From Marinobacter sp. (lineage in GTDB: Bacteria; Pseudomonadota; Gammaproteobacteria; Pseudomonadales; Oleiphilaceae), in contig JAEPMM010000260.1 in assembly GCA_017643965.1 (NCBI GenBank), positions 1 to 5,142 on the forward strand: a DNA stretch of 5,142 nucleotides, given 5' to 3'. Numbering within the stretch: the stretch's first letter is position 1; each line of letters opens with the position of its first letter. Under the pieces are notes generated by a model. It did not search any database, had not been told where the DNA came from, and saw only the letters and a list, made by a program, of their open reading frames with translations. Below, in pieces: positions 1 through 5,142 of this stretch. Position numbers and translations under genes: made by a program.

Positions 1-4
1 AGCA

Positions 5-142
5 TTAGGCTTGGTCCTCGTCAGGGCGTGGGCGGTCTTCCGCGTCATCGGTCTCATTGTTTGGCTCGGCCCGATCTTTCTCGGTCGGTACAGCCTGCAC
101 GCCTTGCGCGGGCGATCCCGGCCGGCGGAAGTCGAGGCCCAT
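5..142 (-). other. Candidate displaced continuation of cheA (linker-like frame)
   Basis: This open stretch of 45 codons is in a different frame from the cheA start; moving from the cheA frame into it needs one extra base (or two missing ones) in the gene. Its last 27 residues hold 11 acidic residues against 4 basic ones, plus several prolines, which is typical of the flexible linker between the CheA P1 and P2 domains. The same bases read in the cheA frame give about 9 basic and 2 acidic residues in 30. Third codon positions are also richer in G and C here (about 70 percent) than in the cheA frame (about 53 percent). It ends in TAA at 5-7, so one frame correction alone would not restore a full-length CheA. 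This is an inference from composition, not a recognised domain. Confidence 0.35.
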
Positions 143-548
143 GGGAGGCAGCGGCGGTCGCCGGTTCGGCAAAGGCATCCAGTCTGGCGATCAAGGCCGC
201 CGGGGCCGGGGTCAGCTCCTCGTGATTGCGGACCTGCTCGAACATCGCATTGACGTTATCCAGCGCTTCCAGCACCACGTCCATCAGTTCCGAATCCACT
301 TTGCGCTTGTGGTTGCGGAGAATATCGAACACGTTTTCTGCGGAGTGGCAGCAACTGACCAGAGCGTCCAGCTGGAGAAATCCGGCGCCGCCCTTGACGG
401 TGTGGAAACCGCGAAAAATGGCATTGAGGAGATCGCTGTCGTCGGGATTCTGCTCCAGATCGACCAACTGCTCGGACAGTTTCTCGAGTATCTCGCCAGC
501 TTCAACCAGGAAGTCCTGCAGGATCTCTTCATCGGCATCAAACGCCAT
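54..548 (-). CDS. cheA: Chemotaxis histidine kinase CheA, N-terminal HPt (P1) part; reading frame lost near the window edge
   Basis: CheA is the cytoplasmic kinase of the chemoreceptor array; it autophosphorylates a histidine in its P1 (HPt) domain and passes the phosphate to CheY and CheB. Residues 1 to about 128 are a clear P1 domain: an acidic start (MAFDADEEILQDF), the motif IFRGFHTVKGGAGF with the phospho-accepting histidine at residue 49, and helices through LIARLDAF. The start is ATG at 548, preceded by AAGAGGG with ordinary spacing and 16 nt after the cheZ stop. From about residue 135 the frame turns arginine-rich and unlike CheA, and it stops with TGA at 54-56, so the linker and the P2 to P5 domains are absent in this frame. 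Another frame (142 down to 5) carries an acidic, proline-containing stretch that looks more like a CheA linker, but it also stops, at 5-7. A true frameshift, a sequence error at a contig edge, or a genuinely short HPt protein are all possible. The identity of the first 128 residues is firm; the end is not. Confidence 0.85.
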   Translation of the reverse strand: MAFDADEEILQDFLVEAGEILEKLSEQLVDLEQNPDDSDLLNAIFRGFHTVKGGAGFLQLDALVSCCHSAENVFDILRNHKRKVDSELMDVVLEALDNVNAMFEQVRNHEELTPAPAALIARLDAFAEPATAAASHGPRLPPAGIARARRAGCTDRERSGRAKQ

Positions 549-564
549 GGGTTACCCTCTTGAT

Positions 565-1350
565 TCAGAATCCGAGACTGGACAGCAGATCATCAACGTC
601 GTCCTGACCCGATACCACATCTTCGCGCTCCTCGGCTTTCATCTGCGGGCCAACGCCCTGCTCTGCCGATACTTCCTTTGACTCGATCTCGTGCACCGTG
701 CCGGTCAGCTGGTCCACGTGGCTGGCCATAACCACCAGGCTCAACAGGTGCTCTTCCACCTCCTTGACCAGGGCGGTGACTTTCTGGATTACCTGTCCGG
801 TGAGATCCTGGAAATCCTGGGCCAGCAGAATTTCGGACAGGTTGCCATAAATCGTGTCGGCATCCTCGGTCAGGGCAACGAAGAAGGTGTCTATCCGGCG
901 ATACAGATCGCGGAACTCCGCCGGCTGCATCTCCCGCCGCCGCAAACGTTGCCATTCATCACGCAAACGGGCCGCTTCGTCCCGCATGGCGTGCGCCCTT
1001 GGCATGGCGTCTTCCACCAGGTCCATGGTGCGGTTGGCGGCCTGACCGGTCATTTTCACCACGTATTCCAGGCGGTCGGACGCGTCGGTCATTTTCGACA
1101 GCGCTTCCTGCTGCTCGGCGTTACGAGGGTCAATCTGGAAATTGCGAATGGCCTCGTGGAGGCTGCGCGTCAATCTCCCCACCTCCCGATACAGACTTTG
1201 ATCCCGAACCTCGCTGAGGTCATTGATCAGGGTCATGGCACCGGCATAATTACCGGCGTTCACCTGTTCCGCCAGGGCATTGGCCTGCTCGCGGAGCTTT
1301 TCGGTTACCTCCGGGTCGAGGTCCTGCGGATTCTTTTTGCTATCGCTCAT
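565..1350 (-). CDS. cheZ: CheY-P phosphatase CheZ
   Basis: CheZ speeds the loss of phosphate from CheY-P and so ends the signal at the flagellar motor. The 261-residue product shows both diagnostic parts. The first is the long-helix motif LLAQDFQDLTGQVIQK at about 175-190, in which Asp182 and Gln186 match the CheY-contacting Asp143 and catalytic Gln147 of E. coli CheZ. The second is the C-terminal CheY-binding peptide DDVDDLLSSLGF at 250-261. Between them and before them are charged helical segments expected for the four-helix-bundle dimer, and a variable acidic linker at about 222-249. It is longer than E. coli CheZ (214 residues), with a longer N-terminus, as in Pseudomonas-type proteins. 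The start is ATG at 1350, 21 nt after the cheY stop; the ribosome site is weak (GGATGGG, with AGAGG further upstream), consistent with translation in a tight cheY-cheZ-cheA transcript. Confidence 0.97.
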   Translation of the reverse strand: MSDSKKNPQDLDPEVTEKLREQANALAEQVNAGNYAGAMTLINDLSEVRDQSLYREVGRLTRSLHEAIRNFQIDPRNAEQQEALSKMTDASDRLEYVVKMTGQAANRTMDLVEDAMPRAHAMRDEAARLRDEWQRLRRREMQPAEFRDLYRRIDTFFVALTEDADTIYGNLSEILLAQDFQDLTGQVIQKVTALVKEVEEHLLSLVVMASHVDQLTGTVHEIESKEVSAEQGVGPQMKAEEREDVVSGQDDVDDLLSSLGF

Positions 1351-1371
1351 GAGAGCCCATCCGACCTCTGG

Positions 1372-1755
1372 TTACTGGATTCGTTCGAAGATTTTCTCAA
1401 TCTTCTCCTTGAGAACCGCAGCGGTGAACGGTTTGACCACATAGCCGTTTACGCCGGCCTGCGCCGCCGCCACGATCTGATCCCGCTTTGCTTCGGCGGT
1501 TACCATCAACACCGGCAGGGTCTTGAGGTTTTCATCCGCCCTGACCGCCTTGAGCAGATCAAATCCGGACATACCCGGCATGTTCCAGTCGGTGACCAGA
1601 AAATCGTATTTACCGCTGCGCAGCATGGGCAACGCGGTGTTGCCGTCATCCGCTTCGTCGGTGTTAGTAAAGCCAAGATCGCGCAGGAGATTCTTGATGA
1701 TCCGTCGCATTGTGGAAAAATCGTCCACAATGAGGATTTTCATGTTCTTGTCCAA
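1372..1755 (-). CDS. cheY: Chemotaxis response regulator CheY (TTG start)
   Basis: CheY is a single-domain receiver; once phosphorylated by CheA it binds the flagellar switch (FliM) and changes rotation. With the start used here it has 127 residues. The acid pair is Asp11/Asp12 (ILIVDDFS), the phospho-accepting aspartate is Asp56 in VTDWNMPGM, followed by the CheY-typical Trp57, and the switch residues are Thr86 (MVTAEAKR) and Lys108 in VVKPF, with Tyr105 at the aromatic switch position. I place the start at TTG 1755 (product begins M-DKNMKILIVDD) because a strong GGAGG lies exactly 5 nt upstream at 1761-1765. The ATG at 1743 would put that GGAGG 17 nt away, and the upstream ATG at 1788 has no ribosome site and adds residues unlike the family. 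No output domain follows, so this is a true CheY rather than a fused regulator. Confidence 0.96.
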   Translation of the reverse strand: MDKNMKILIVDDFSTMRRIIKNLLRDLGFTNTDEADDGNTALPMLRSGKYDFLVTDWNMPGMSGFDLLKAVRADENLKTLPVLMVTAEAKRDQIVAAAQAGVNGYVVKPFTAAVLKEKIEKIFERIQ

Positions 1756-1760
1756 AGGGA

Positions 1761-1765
1761 CCTCC
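1761..1765 (-). promoter_or_regulatory. Ribosome binding site that fixes the cheY start
   Basis: On the minus strand these bases read GGAGG, a full anti-16S match, with a 5-nt spacer (TCCCT) before TTG at 1755-1753. It is the strongest Shine-Dalgarno match among the six starts in the window and is the reason for choosing TTG over the in-frame ATG 12 nt further on. Confidence 0.75.
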
Positions 1766-1797
1766 AGTTTGTGACACCCGGAATGCATTTTATCGTT

Positions 1798-1815
1798 CTG
1801 CCGGTCTTTCGGCAG
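1798..1815 (-). repeat. Small hairpin in the cheY leader
   Basis: The transcript strand reads CTGCCG-AAAGAC-CGGCAG, a perfect 6-bp GC-rich stem with a 6-nt loop, between fliA and cheY. It is followed by AACGATAAAATG rather than a run of T, so it does not look like a Rho-independent terminator. It could be an RNA-processing or stability element, or chance. Confidence 0.4.
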
Positions 1816-1834
1816 GCCAGCAAACTAACCGCTT

Positions 1835-1862
1835 ATTGTGTGGTGTTTGGCCCGGTTGTAAA
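1835..1862 (-). promoter_or_regulatory. Possible sigma-70-like promoter upstream of cheY
   Basis: On the minus strand TTTACA (1862-1857, 5 of 6 to the -35 consensus) is followed after 16 nt by CACAAT (1840-1835, 4 of 6 to the -10 consensus). It lies in the longest intergenic gap of the window and would start transcription about 70-75 nt before cheY. I also looked for the sigma-28 pattern TAAA-N15-GCCGATAA, because chemotaxis genes are often FliA-dependent. Partial -10 matches exist (GCCGAAAG, AACGATAA) but none has a good -35 at the right distance. The match is short and unsupported by anything else. Confidence 0.25.
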
Positions 1863-1879
1863 GCGCCAGTTACCAAAAG

Positions 1880-2626
1880 CTACTGAGCACCATTCTCCTG
1901 CTGCCAGCCTGACAGGCGCCCTTTCAGTCGCAGGGCAGCCTGGCTGTGAATCTGGCTGACCCGGCTTTCACTGACCCCGAGAACCGCACCGATTTCCTTG
2001 AGGTTCAACTCCTCCTGGTAATACAGGCTGAGTACCAGTTTTTCGCGTTCCGGCAATTCTTCGATAGCCTCTGCCAGACTCCTCCGGAAGGCATCGGAGG
2101 TGATGCCGTCCAGCGGGTTATCACTGGCGTCTATTTCTTCTATCGGCAGCTCACCGGATTCATTGAGCTCATCAAGGCTAAAAAGACGGCCACTGTTGGC
2201 ATCGCTCAGGCTGGAATGGTACTCCTGCAAGCTGACGCCCAGCTCGTCCGCCACTTCATGATCCTGGGCTTCACGACCAAAACGGTCTTCCACGGCCTTG
2301 ATGGCCTGGGAAATCCGGCGGGCATTACGATGAACGGAACGGGGAACCCAGTCGCCTTTGCGGATCTCATCCACCATGGCCCCGCGAATACGGATGCCGG
2401 CGTAGGTTTCAAAGGTAGCGCCCTTGGCGGAACTGTATCGTTGGGCCGCTTCCAGCAGGCCGATCATACCGGCCTGCATGAGGTCGTCGAGTTGAACCGA
2501 TGCCGGCAATCGGGCCATCAGGTGCAACGCGATTTTCTTGACCAGTGGGGCGTGTTCCTCCACCAGTCGGGAGCCGCTGTTTTCTACAGCTTTTTGGTAA
2601 ATTCCCAGGTTTTTCGCCAATGCCAT
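1880..2626 (-). CDS. fliA: Flagellar sigma factor FliA (sigma-28)
   Basis: FliA directs RNA polymerase to late flagellar, motor and chemotaxis promoters and is held inactive by the anti-sigma factor FlgM until the hook is complete. The 248-residue product has the full layout of the family. Region 2 includes DDLMQAGMIGLLEAAQRY at about 47-64 and the -10-reading part YAGIRIRGAMVDEIRKGDWV at about 75-94. Region 3 spans about 95-150 (RNARRISQAIKAVEDRFGRE and the following helices). An acidic linker lies at about 151-178, and region 4 has the helix-turn-helix LNLKEIGAVLGVSESRVSQ at about 207-225. The start is ATG at 2626, 30 nt after the fleN stop, with only a weak ribosome site (CTGGA). The stop is TAG at 1882-1880. 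Its place directly after fleN and before cheY is the usual one in polar-flagellate gammaproteobacteria. Confidence 0.98.
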   Translation of the reverse strand: MALAKNLGIYQKAVENSGSRLVEEHAPLVKKIALHLMARLPASVQLDDLMQAGMIGLLEAAQRYSSAKGATFETYAGIRIRGAMVDEIRKGDWVPRSVHRNARRISQAIKAVEDRFGREAQDHEVADELGVSLQEYHSSLSDANSGRLFSLDELNESGELPIEEIDASDNPLDGITSDAFRRSLAEAIEELPEREKLVLSLYYQEELNLKEIGAVLGVSESRVSQIHSQAALRLKGRLSGWQQENGAQ

Positions 2627-2656
2627 GTATCCAGCTTCTTGGTGACAGGATCAATT

Positions 2657-3469
2657 TCAGACTTCGACGAGCCGCTCCACGAAAAACTCCAGATGGCCAC
2701 GGGGAGACGACGGCAATGGCCAACTGTCAACTTTCTCAGCCAGCGCCTTGATGGCCAGCGATGCCTTCGCTCGCGGATAGGCTTCCAGAACGGCCTTCTG
2801 CCTCTGCACCGCTTTTTTGACGGCCTCGTCGTAAGGCACCATCCCTACATATTGTAGTGCCACATCTAGAAACCGCTCGGTCACGCGGGTGAGTTTTTCA
2901 AAAAGATGCCGGCCCTCCTGCTCATTGCGCACCTGATTGGCCAGAATCCGGAACCGGTTGGTTCCGTAATCGCGGTTCATCAGCTTGATCAGAGCGTAGC
3001 AGTCGGTGATAGAGGTGGGTTCGTCACACACCACCAGCAGGAGCTCCTGGGAGGCGCGAAGAAAACTGACCACGGATTCGGAAATGCCGGCGGCGGTATC
3101 GACAATGAGTACGTCGATCTGGTCGCCCAGTTCGCTGAACGCGTTGATCAGGCCAGCATGTTCCATGGCGCTGAGCTGGGTCATGCGCTGAGTGCCTGAC
3201 GAGGCGGGCACGATGCGGATACCTCCTGGGCCATTTACCAGAACATCCCGCAGGTCACAGTCGCCGGCGAGTACGTCTGCCATGTTGCGGTTGGCGGTGA
3301 TGCCCAGCAGTACGTCGATGTTCGCAAGGCCCAAGTCTGCGTCCAACAGCACGACACGGCGACCTTTTTGCGCCAGGGCAATGCCTAGGTTAACCGAAAT
3401 GTTGCTCTTGCCAACGCCGCCCTTGCCGCCGGACACCGCGATCACCTGTACCGGATGTGGTTTGCTCAT
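2657..3469 (-). CDS. fleN: Flagellar number regulator FleN (FlhG), MinD/ParA-family ATPase
   Basis: FleN (FlhG) is a membrane-associating MinD-like ATPase. In Pseudomonas it binds and restrains the sigma-54 activator FleQ, and together with FlhF it keeps the cell at one polar flagellum. From ATG 3469 the product has 270 residues. The deviant Walker A motif SGGKGGVGKS is at 13-22, with signature Lys16 and Lys21. Walker A' is LLDADLGLANID at 41-52, and Walker B is VLIVDTAAGI at 120-129 with Asp124. The C-terminus PRGHLEFFVERL is the one I recall for FleN. An in-frame GTG at 3490 would add seven residues (start MARDEPS), but nothing like a ribosome site precedes it. For ATG 3469 a weak GAGAG lies about 11 nt upstream, and homologues begin near MHPVQVIAV, so I prefer ATG. 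No DQAxxLR motif, used by many FlhG proteins to stimulate FlhF, is present at the N-terminus; this matches the Pseudomonas-type FleN as I recall it. Confidence 0.96.
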   Translation of the reverse strand: MSKPHPVQVIAVSGGKGGVGKSNISVNLGIALAQKGRRVVLLDADLGLANIDVLLGITANRNMADVLAGDCDLRDVLVNGPGGIRIVPASSGTQRMTQLSAMEHAGLINAFSELGDQIDVLIVDTAAGISESVVSFLRASQELLLVVCDEPTSITDCYALIKLMNRDYGTNRFRILANQVRNEQEGRHLFEKLTRVTERFLDVALQYVGMVPYDEAVKKAVQRQKAVLEAYPRAKASLAIKALAEKVDSWPLPSSPRGHLEFFVERLVEV

Positions 3470-3517
3470 ACTTGGTTCGTCTCTCGCCACGTTTGGCCGA
3501 AGGCTCAGTTGTTGTTC

Positions 3518-3550
3518 GACGGACTGCGCGCCGGATAGTCCGTCATCCGG
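3518..3550 (-). repeat. Interlocked inverted repeats between flhF and fleN
   Basis: The transcript strand reads CCGGAT (3550-3545), GACGGACT (3544-3537), ATCCGG (3536-3531), CGCGC, then AGTCCGTC (3525-3518). The first and third blocks are perfect complements (6 bp, 8-nt loop). The second and fourth are perfect complements (8 bp plus a possible U-G, 11-nt loop). The order 1-2-1'-2' means the two stems either exclude each other or form a pseudoknot, although with no linking bases between the first three blocks a complete pseudoknot would be strained. No T-run follows, so it is not a standard terminator. It lies about 49 nt before the fleN ATG. Confidence 0.6.
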
Positions 3551-3566
3551 TACGGCAGAGTATTGT

Positions 3567-4877
3567 TCAGGCCCCCTCTGCCACTGCCTGCTGTTGCTGG
3601 AGCGTTTTCAGCCGCTCTACCGCCAGCCGGACCAGTGGTACCGCCTCGGCGTGATGCAGGTCTTCCGGAATCTTCTGGCCATCGGTGTAATAAGCCACCG
3701 GCAAACCGGATTCCATGACAAACCCCAGCGACTCACCCAGTGTAAGGGCTTCGTCAATTTTGGTCATGACGCAACCTGCAAGATTTGCCATCTTATAGCA
3801 ATGCAACACGGATTTCATAATGCGCGGCTGACTGGTGGCTGAAACCACCAGATGAGTACGGATCCGATGGTGGCTGCGGGCCAGTTCAGACAACTGCTGC
3901 TGGTACCCTTTATCGGAGATGGTGAGGCCGGCCGTGTCGATCAACACCAGGTGGCGATCAGACAGCTCGTCGAGGCTATCGTCCAGGGAATTGCTCTCAT
4001 CCACCACCCGCACCGGCACATTGAGAATACGTCCGAATACGAACAGTTGCTCGTGGGCCGCAACACGGTAACGGTCGGTGGTCACCAGCGCCAGGGAATC
4101 GGCGCCGTGCCGCAGCACATGCCGGGCCGCCAGTTTACCGATGGTGGTGGTTTTGCCTGAGCCGGTCGGTCCAACCAGCGCGTATACACCGCCCTCATCA
4201 AACCATTCCTGACGGGCCGTTTTTACACCGGTGGCCAGCATCTTCAGCGACTGCTTCCAGCCATCCTCGAGGCGCCCACCCTTGTGGCGACGTGACAGCG
4301 AGTTGGCAAGCTCCATCCCAAGACCGAATTCCTGCAAGCGCTCGGACAACCTCTGCTGCACCGCATTGGAGGCAGGGCTCGCTGGCTCCACCTTCGGTTT
4401 CTGGGCGCCCATCAGGTCACGCAAGGAGCTGATCTCGGCACGCATCTGCGCCAGTTCGTCGGAATAGCTGCCACCGACCTGCGCCGCCGTGGCAGACGCG
4501 GTGGTTGCTGTGGCTTCCGGCTGGAGTTCCAGAGCCGCATCGTCGAGTAGCCCGGCGGCGCCGGCATATCCGGCCCCGAGATTCGCGCGTTTTTCCCGCA
4601 CCTCGCGGATGCGATCACGAGACCGACCCAGCTCCTGCTCCAGCCGGCGATGTTGTTCCGCCTGCATTTCCGCCAGTTTCGATCCGTTGGTGGCTTCCCG
4701 AGCTTGATCACCAAGGCGCTGACGCGCCATGTTTTCGTCGTAATCCAGCGCCGTCACAATTTCGACGCCACCGTCTACCCGGCGATTGGAGAGAATCACG
4801 GCGTCCGGGCCCATCTGTGCCCGCACCTGCTTTAAAGCTTCGGCCATGCTCTGAGCAAAAAAACGTTTTACTTTCAT
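3567..4877 (-). CDS. flhF: Flagellar biosynthesis GTPase FlhF (SRP family)
   Basis: FlhF is the third SRP-type GTPase beside Ffh and FtsY; it goes to the cell pole and recruits early flagellar parts there. The 436-residue product has the three expected regions. A basic N-terminal B domain begins MKVKRFFAQSMAEALKQVR and runs to about residue 60. A variable segment at about 61-175 is rich in Ala, Gln, Glu and Arg, partly coiled-coil-like. An NG GTPase domain follows from about 175: P-loop GPTGSGKTT at 236-244, TTDRYRVAAHEQL at 266-278, DTAGL at 314-318, the guanine-specificity motif TKID at 372-375, and the closing motif DGQKIPEDL at 399-407. The start is ATG at 4877 with GGAGG 10 nt and GAGG 4 nt upstream. 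The product has no signal peptide or membrane segment. It lies between flhA and fleN, the conserved flhA-flhF-fleN order. Confidence 0.98.
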   Translation of the reverse strand: MKVKRFFAQSMAEALKQVRAQMGPDAVILSNRRVDGGVEIVTALDYDENMARQRLGDQAREATNGSKLAEMQAEQHRRLEQELGRSRDRIREVREKRANLGAGYAGAAGLLDDAALELQPEATATTASATAAQVGGSYSDELAQMRAEISSLRDLMGAQKPKVEPASPASNAVQQRLSERLQEFGLGMELANSLSRRHKGGRLEDGWKQSLKMLATGVKTARQEWFDEGGVYALVGPTGSGKTTTIGKLAARHVLRHGADSLALVTTDRYRVAAHEQLFVFGRILNVPVRVVDESNSLDDSLDELSDRHLVLIDTAGLTISDKGYQQQLSELARSHHRIRTHLVVSATSQPRIMKSVLHCYKMANLAGCVMTKIDEALTLGESLGFVMESGLPVAYYTDGQKIPEDLHHAEAVPLVRLAVERLKTLQQQQAVAEGA

Positions 4878-4897
4878 GATGCCTCATCCTCCACCGG

Positions 4898-4916
4898 CAA
4901 CGCCGTGCCTGCGTTG
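4898..4916 (-). repeat. Small hairpin just before flhF
   Basis: The transcript strand reads CAACGC-AGGCACG-GCGTTG, a perfect 6-bp stem with a 7-nt loop, in the 61-nt flhA-flhF gap. It ends a few bases before the flhF ribosome site (GGTGGAGGATGAGG). There is no T-run after it. It may affect translation or RNA stability between the two genes, or be chance in GC-rich sequence. Confidence 0.35.
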
Positions 4917-4938
4917 TCCGCTTTGCCGTCCGCGGCCG

Positions 4939-5142
4939 TTACTGGCCTACGGAAGCCACAATGGTGATCTGTTTGTTGTCCGGAATTTCCTGGTAGGAAA
5001 GCACGTGCAGCCTTTCCACCCCGTAACTGGCGAACTTCGCCAGCACCGGCCTGAGTGGGCCCGACACCAGCAGGATCGCCGGTTTGCCGAGCATCTCCTG
5101 GCGCTGAACACTGTCCTGCAGTGAACGCTGCAGCTTCTCAAC
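4939..5142 (-). CDS. flhA: Flagellar export gate protein FlhA, C-terminal end (partial)
   Basis: FlhA is the large inner-membrane subunit of the flagellar type III export gate; its cytoplasmic C-terminal domain binds export chaperones with their cargo and sorts substrates. Only the last 67 codons are in the window, ending in TAA at 4941-4939; the gene continues past the right edge. The visible part runs from VEKLQRSLQDSVQ through GKPAILLVSGPLRPVLAKF and LHVLSYQEIPDNKQI to IVASVGQ. The segments RPVLAKF and LSYQEIPDNKQI are characteristic of the FlhA/type III gate C-terminus. The membrane part and the rest of the cytoplasmic domain are outside the window. It lies 61 nt before flhF, the normal neighbour. 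Confidence 0.95.
   Translation of the reverse strand, partial: VEKLQRSLQDSVQRQEMLGKPAILLVSGPLRPVLAKFASYGVERLHVLSYQEIPDNKQITIVASVGQ

Noticed and set aside
1798..1815. Terminator after fliA
   Set aside because: The hairpin is real but no T-run follows it on either strand.
691..1959. Long plus-strand open frame (422 codons) opposite cheZ, cheY and the start of the cheY leader
   Set aside because: It is antisense to two certain genes, has no recognisable domain or ribosome site, and its length follows from the GC-rich codon pattern of the opposite strand.
1946..2857. Plus-strand open frame (303 codons) opposite fliA and the end of fleN
   Set aside because: Antisense shadow; its composition mirrors the real minus-strand genes and it shows no family motif.
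3518..3544. Rho-independent terminator after flhF
   Set aside because: The 8-bp stem is followed by GAACAACAACTG on the transcript strand, with no T-run.
4947..5141. Minus-strand open frame over the flhA end
   Set aside because: Cysteine- and arginine-rich product in the wrong frame; the neighbouring frame gives a clear FlhA C-terminus.
1..5142. Mobile element, CRISPR array, tRNA or phage genes
   Set aside because: Coding is nearly continuous with conserved flagellar gene order, and no array, integrase, transposase or RNA gene was seen.

Overview
The window is one continuous minus-strand block of polar-flagellum and chemotaxis genes, in the transcription order flhA (3' end only), flhF, fleN (flhG), fliA, cheY, cheZ, cheA (5' part only). 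The gene order, the FleN-type name-giving ATPase, a long (261-residue) CheZ and the moderately GC-rich coding sequence point to a gammaproteobacterium with a polar flagellum. From remembered protein sequences, a Marinobacter-like or Pseudomonas-related marine bacterium fits best. The genus is inference; the gene identities are not in doubt.

Layout, right to left in the direction of transcription: 5142-4939 is the last 67 codons of flhA (export gate). After 61 nt comes flhF (4877-3567), the SRP-type GTPase that places the flagellum at the pole. A 97-nt gap with two interlocking inverted repeats leads to fleN (3469-2657), a MinD/ParA-type ATPase that limits flagellar number. After 30 nt comes fliA (2626-1880), sigma-28. 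A 124-nt leader, the longest gap here, precedes cheY (1755-1372), which appears to start at TTG. cheZ (1350-565) follows after 21 nt and cheA (from 548) after 16 nt. No Rho-independent terminator is visible, so read-through along the whole block is plausible.

How the genes work together: FlhF and FleN set where and how many flagella are built. FlhA exports the rod, hook and filament subunits. FliA turns on late flagellar and chemotaxis genes once the hook is complete. CheA, CheY and CheZ form the phosphorelay that controls rotation: CheA phosphorylates CheY, CheY-P binds the motor switch, and CheZ removes the phosphate.

This is largely an ordinary, conserved housekeeping locus and I see no new system in it. 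Three things merit a second look: the loss of the cheA reading frame after the HPt domain near the left edge; the interlocked (1-2-1'-2') inverted repeats between flhF and fleN; and the TTG start plus long structured leader of cheY.
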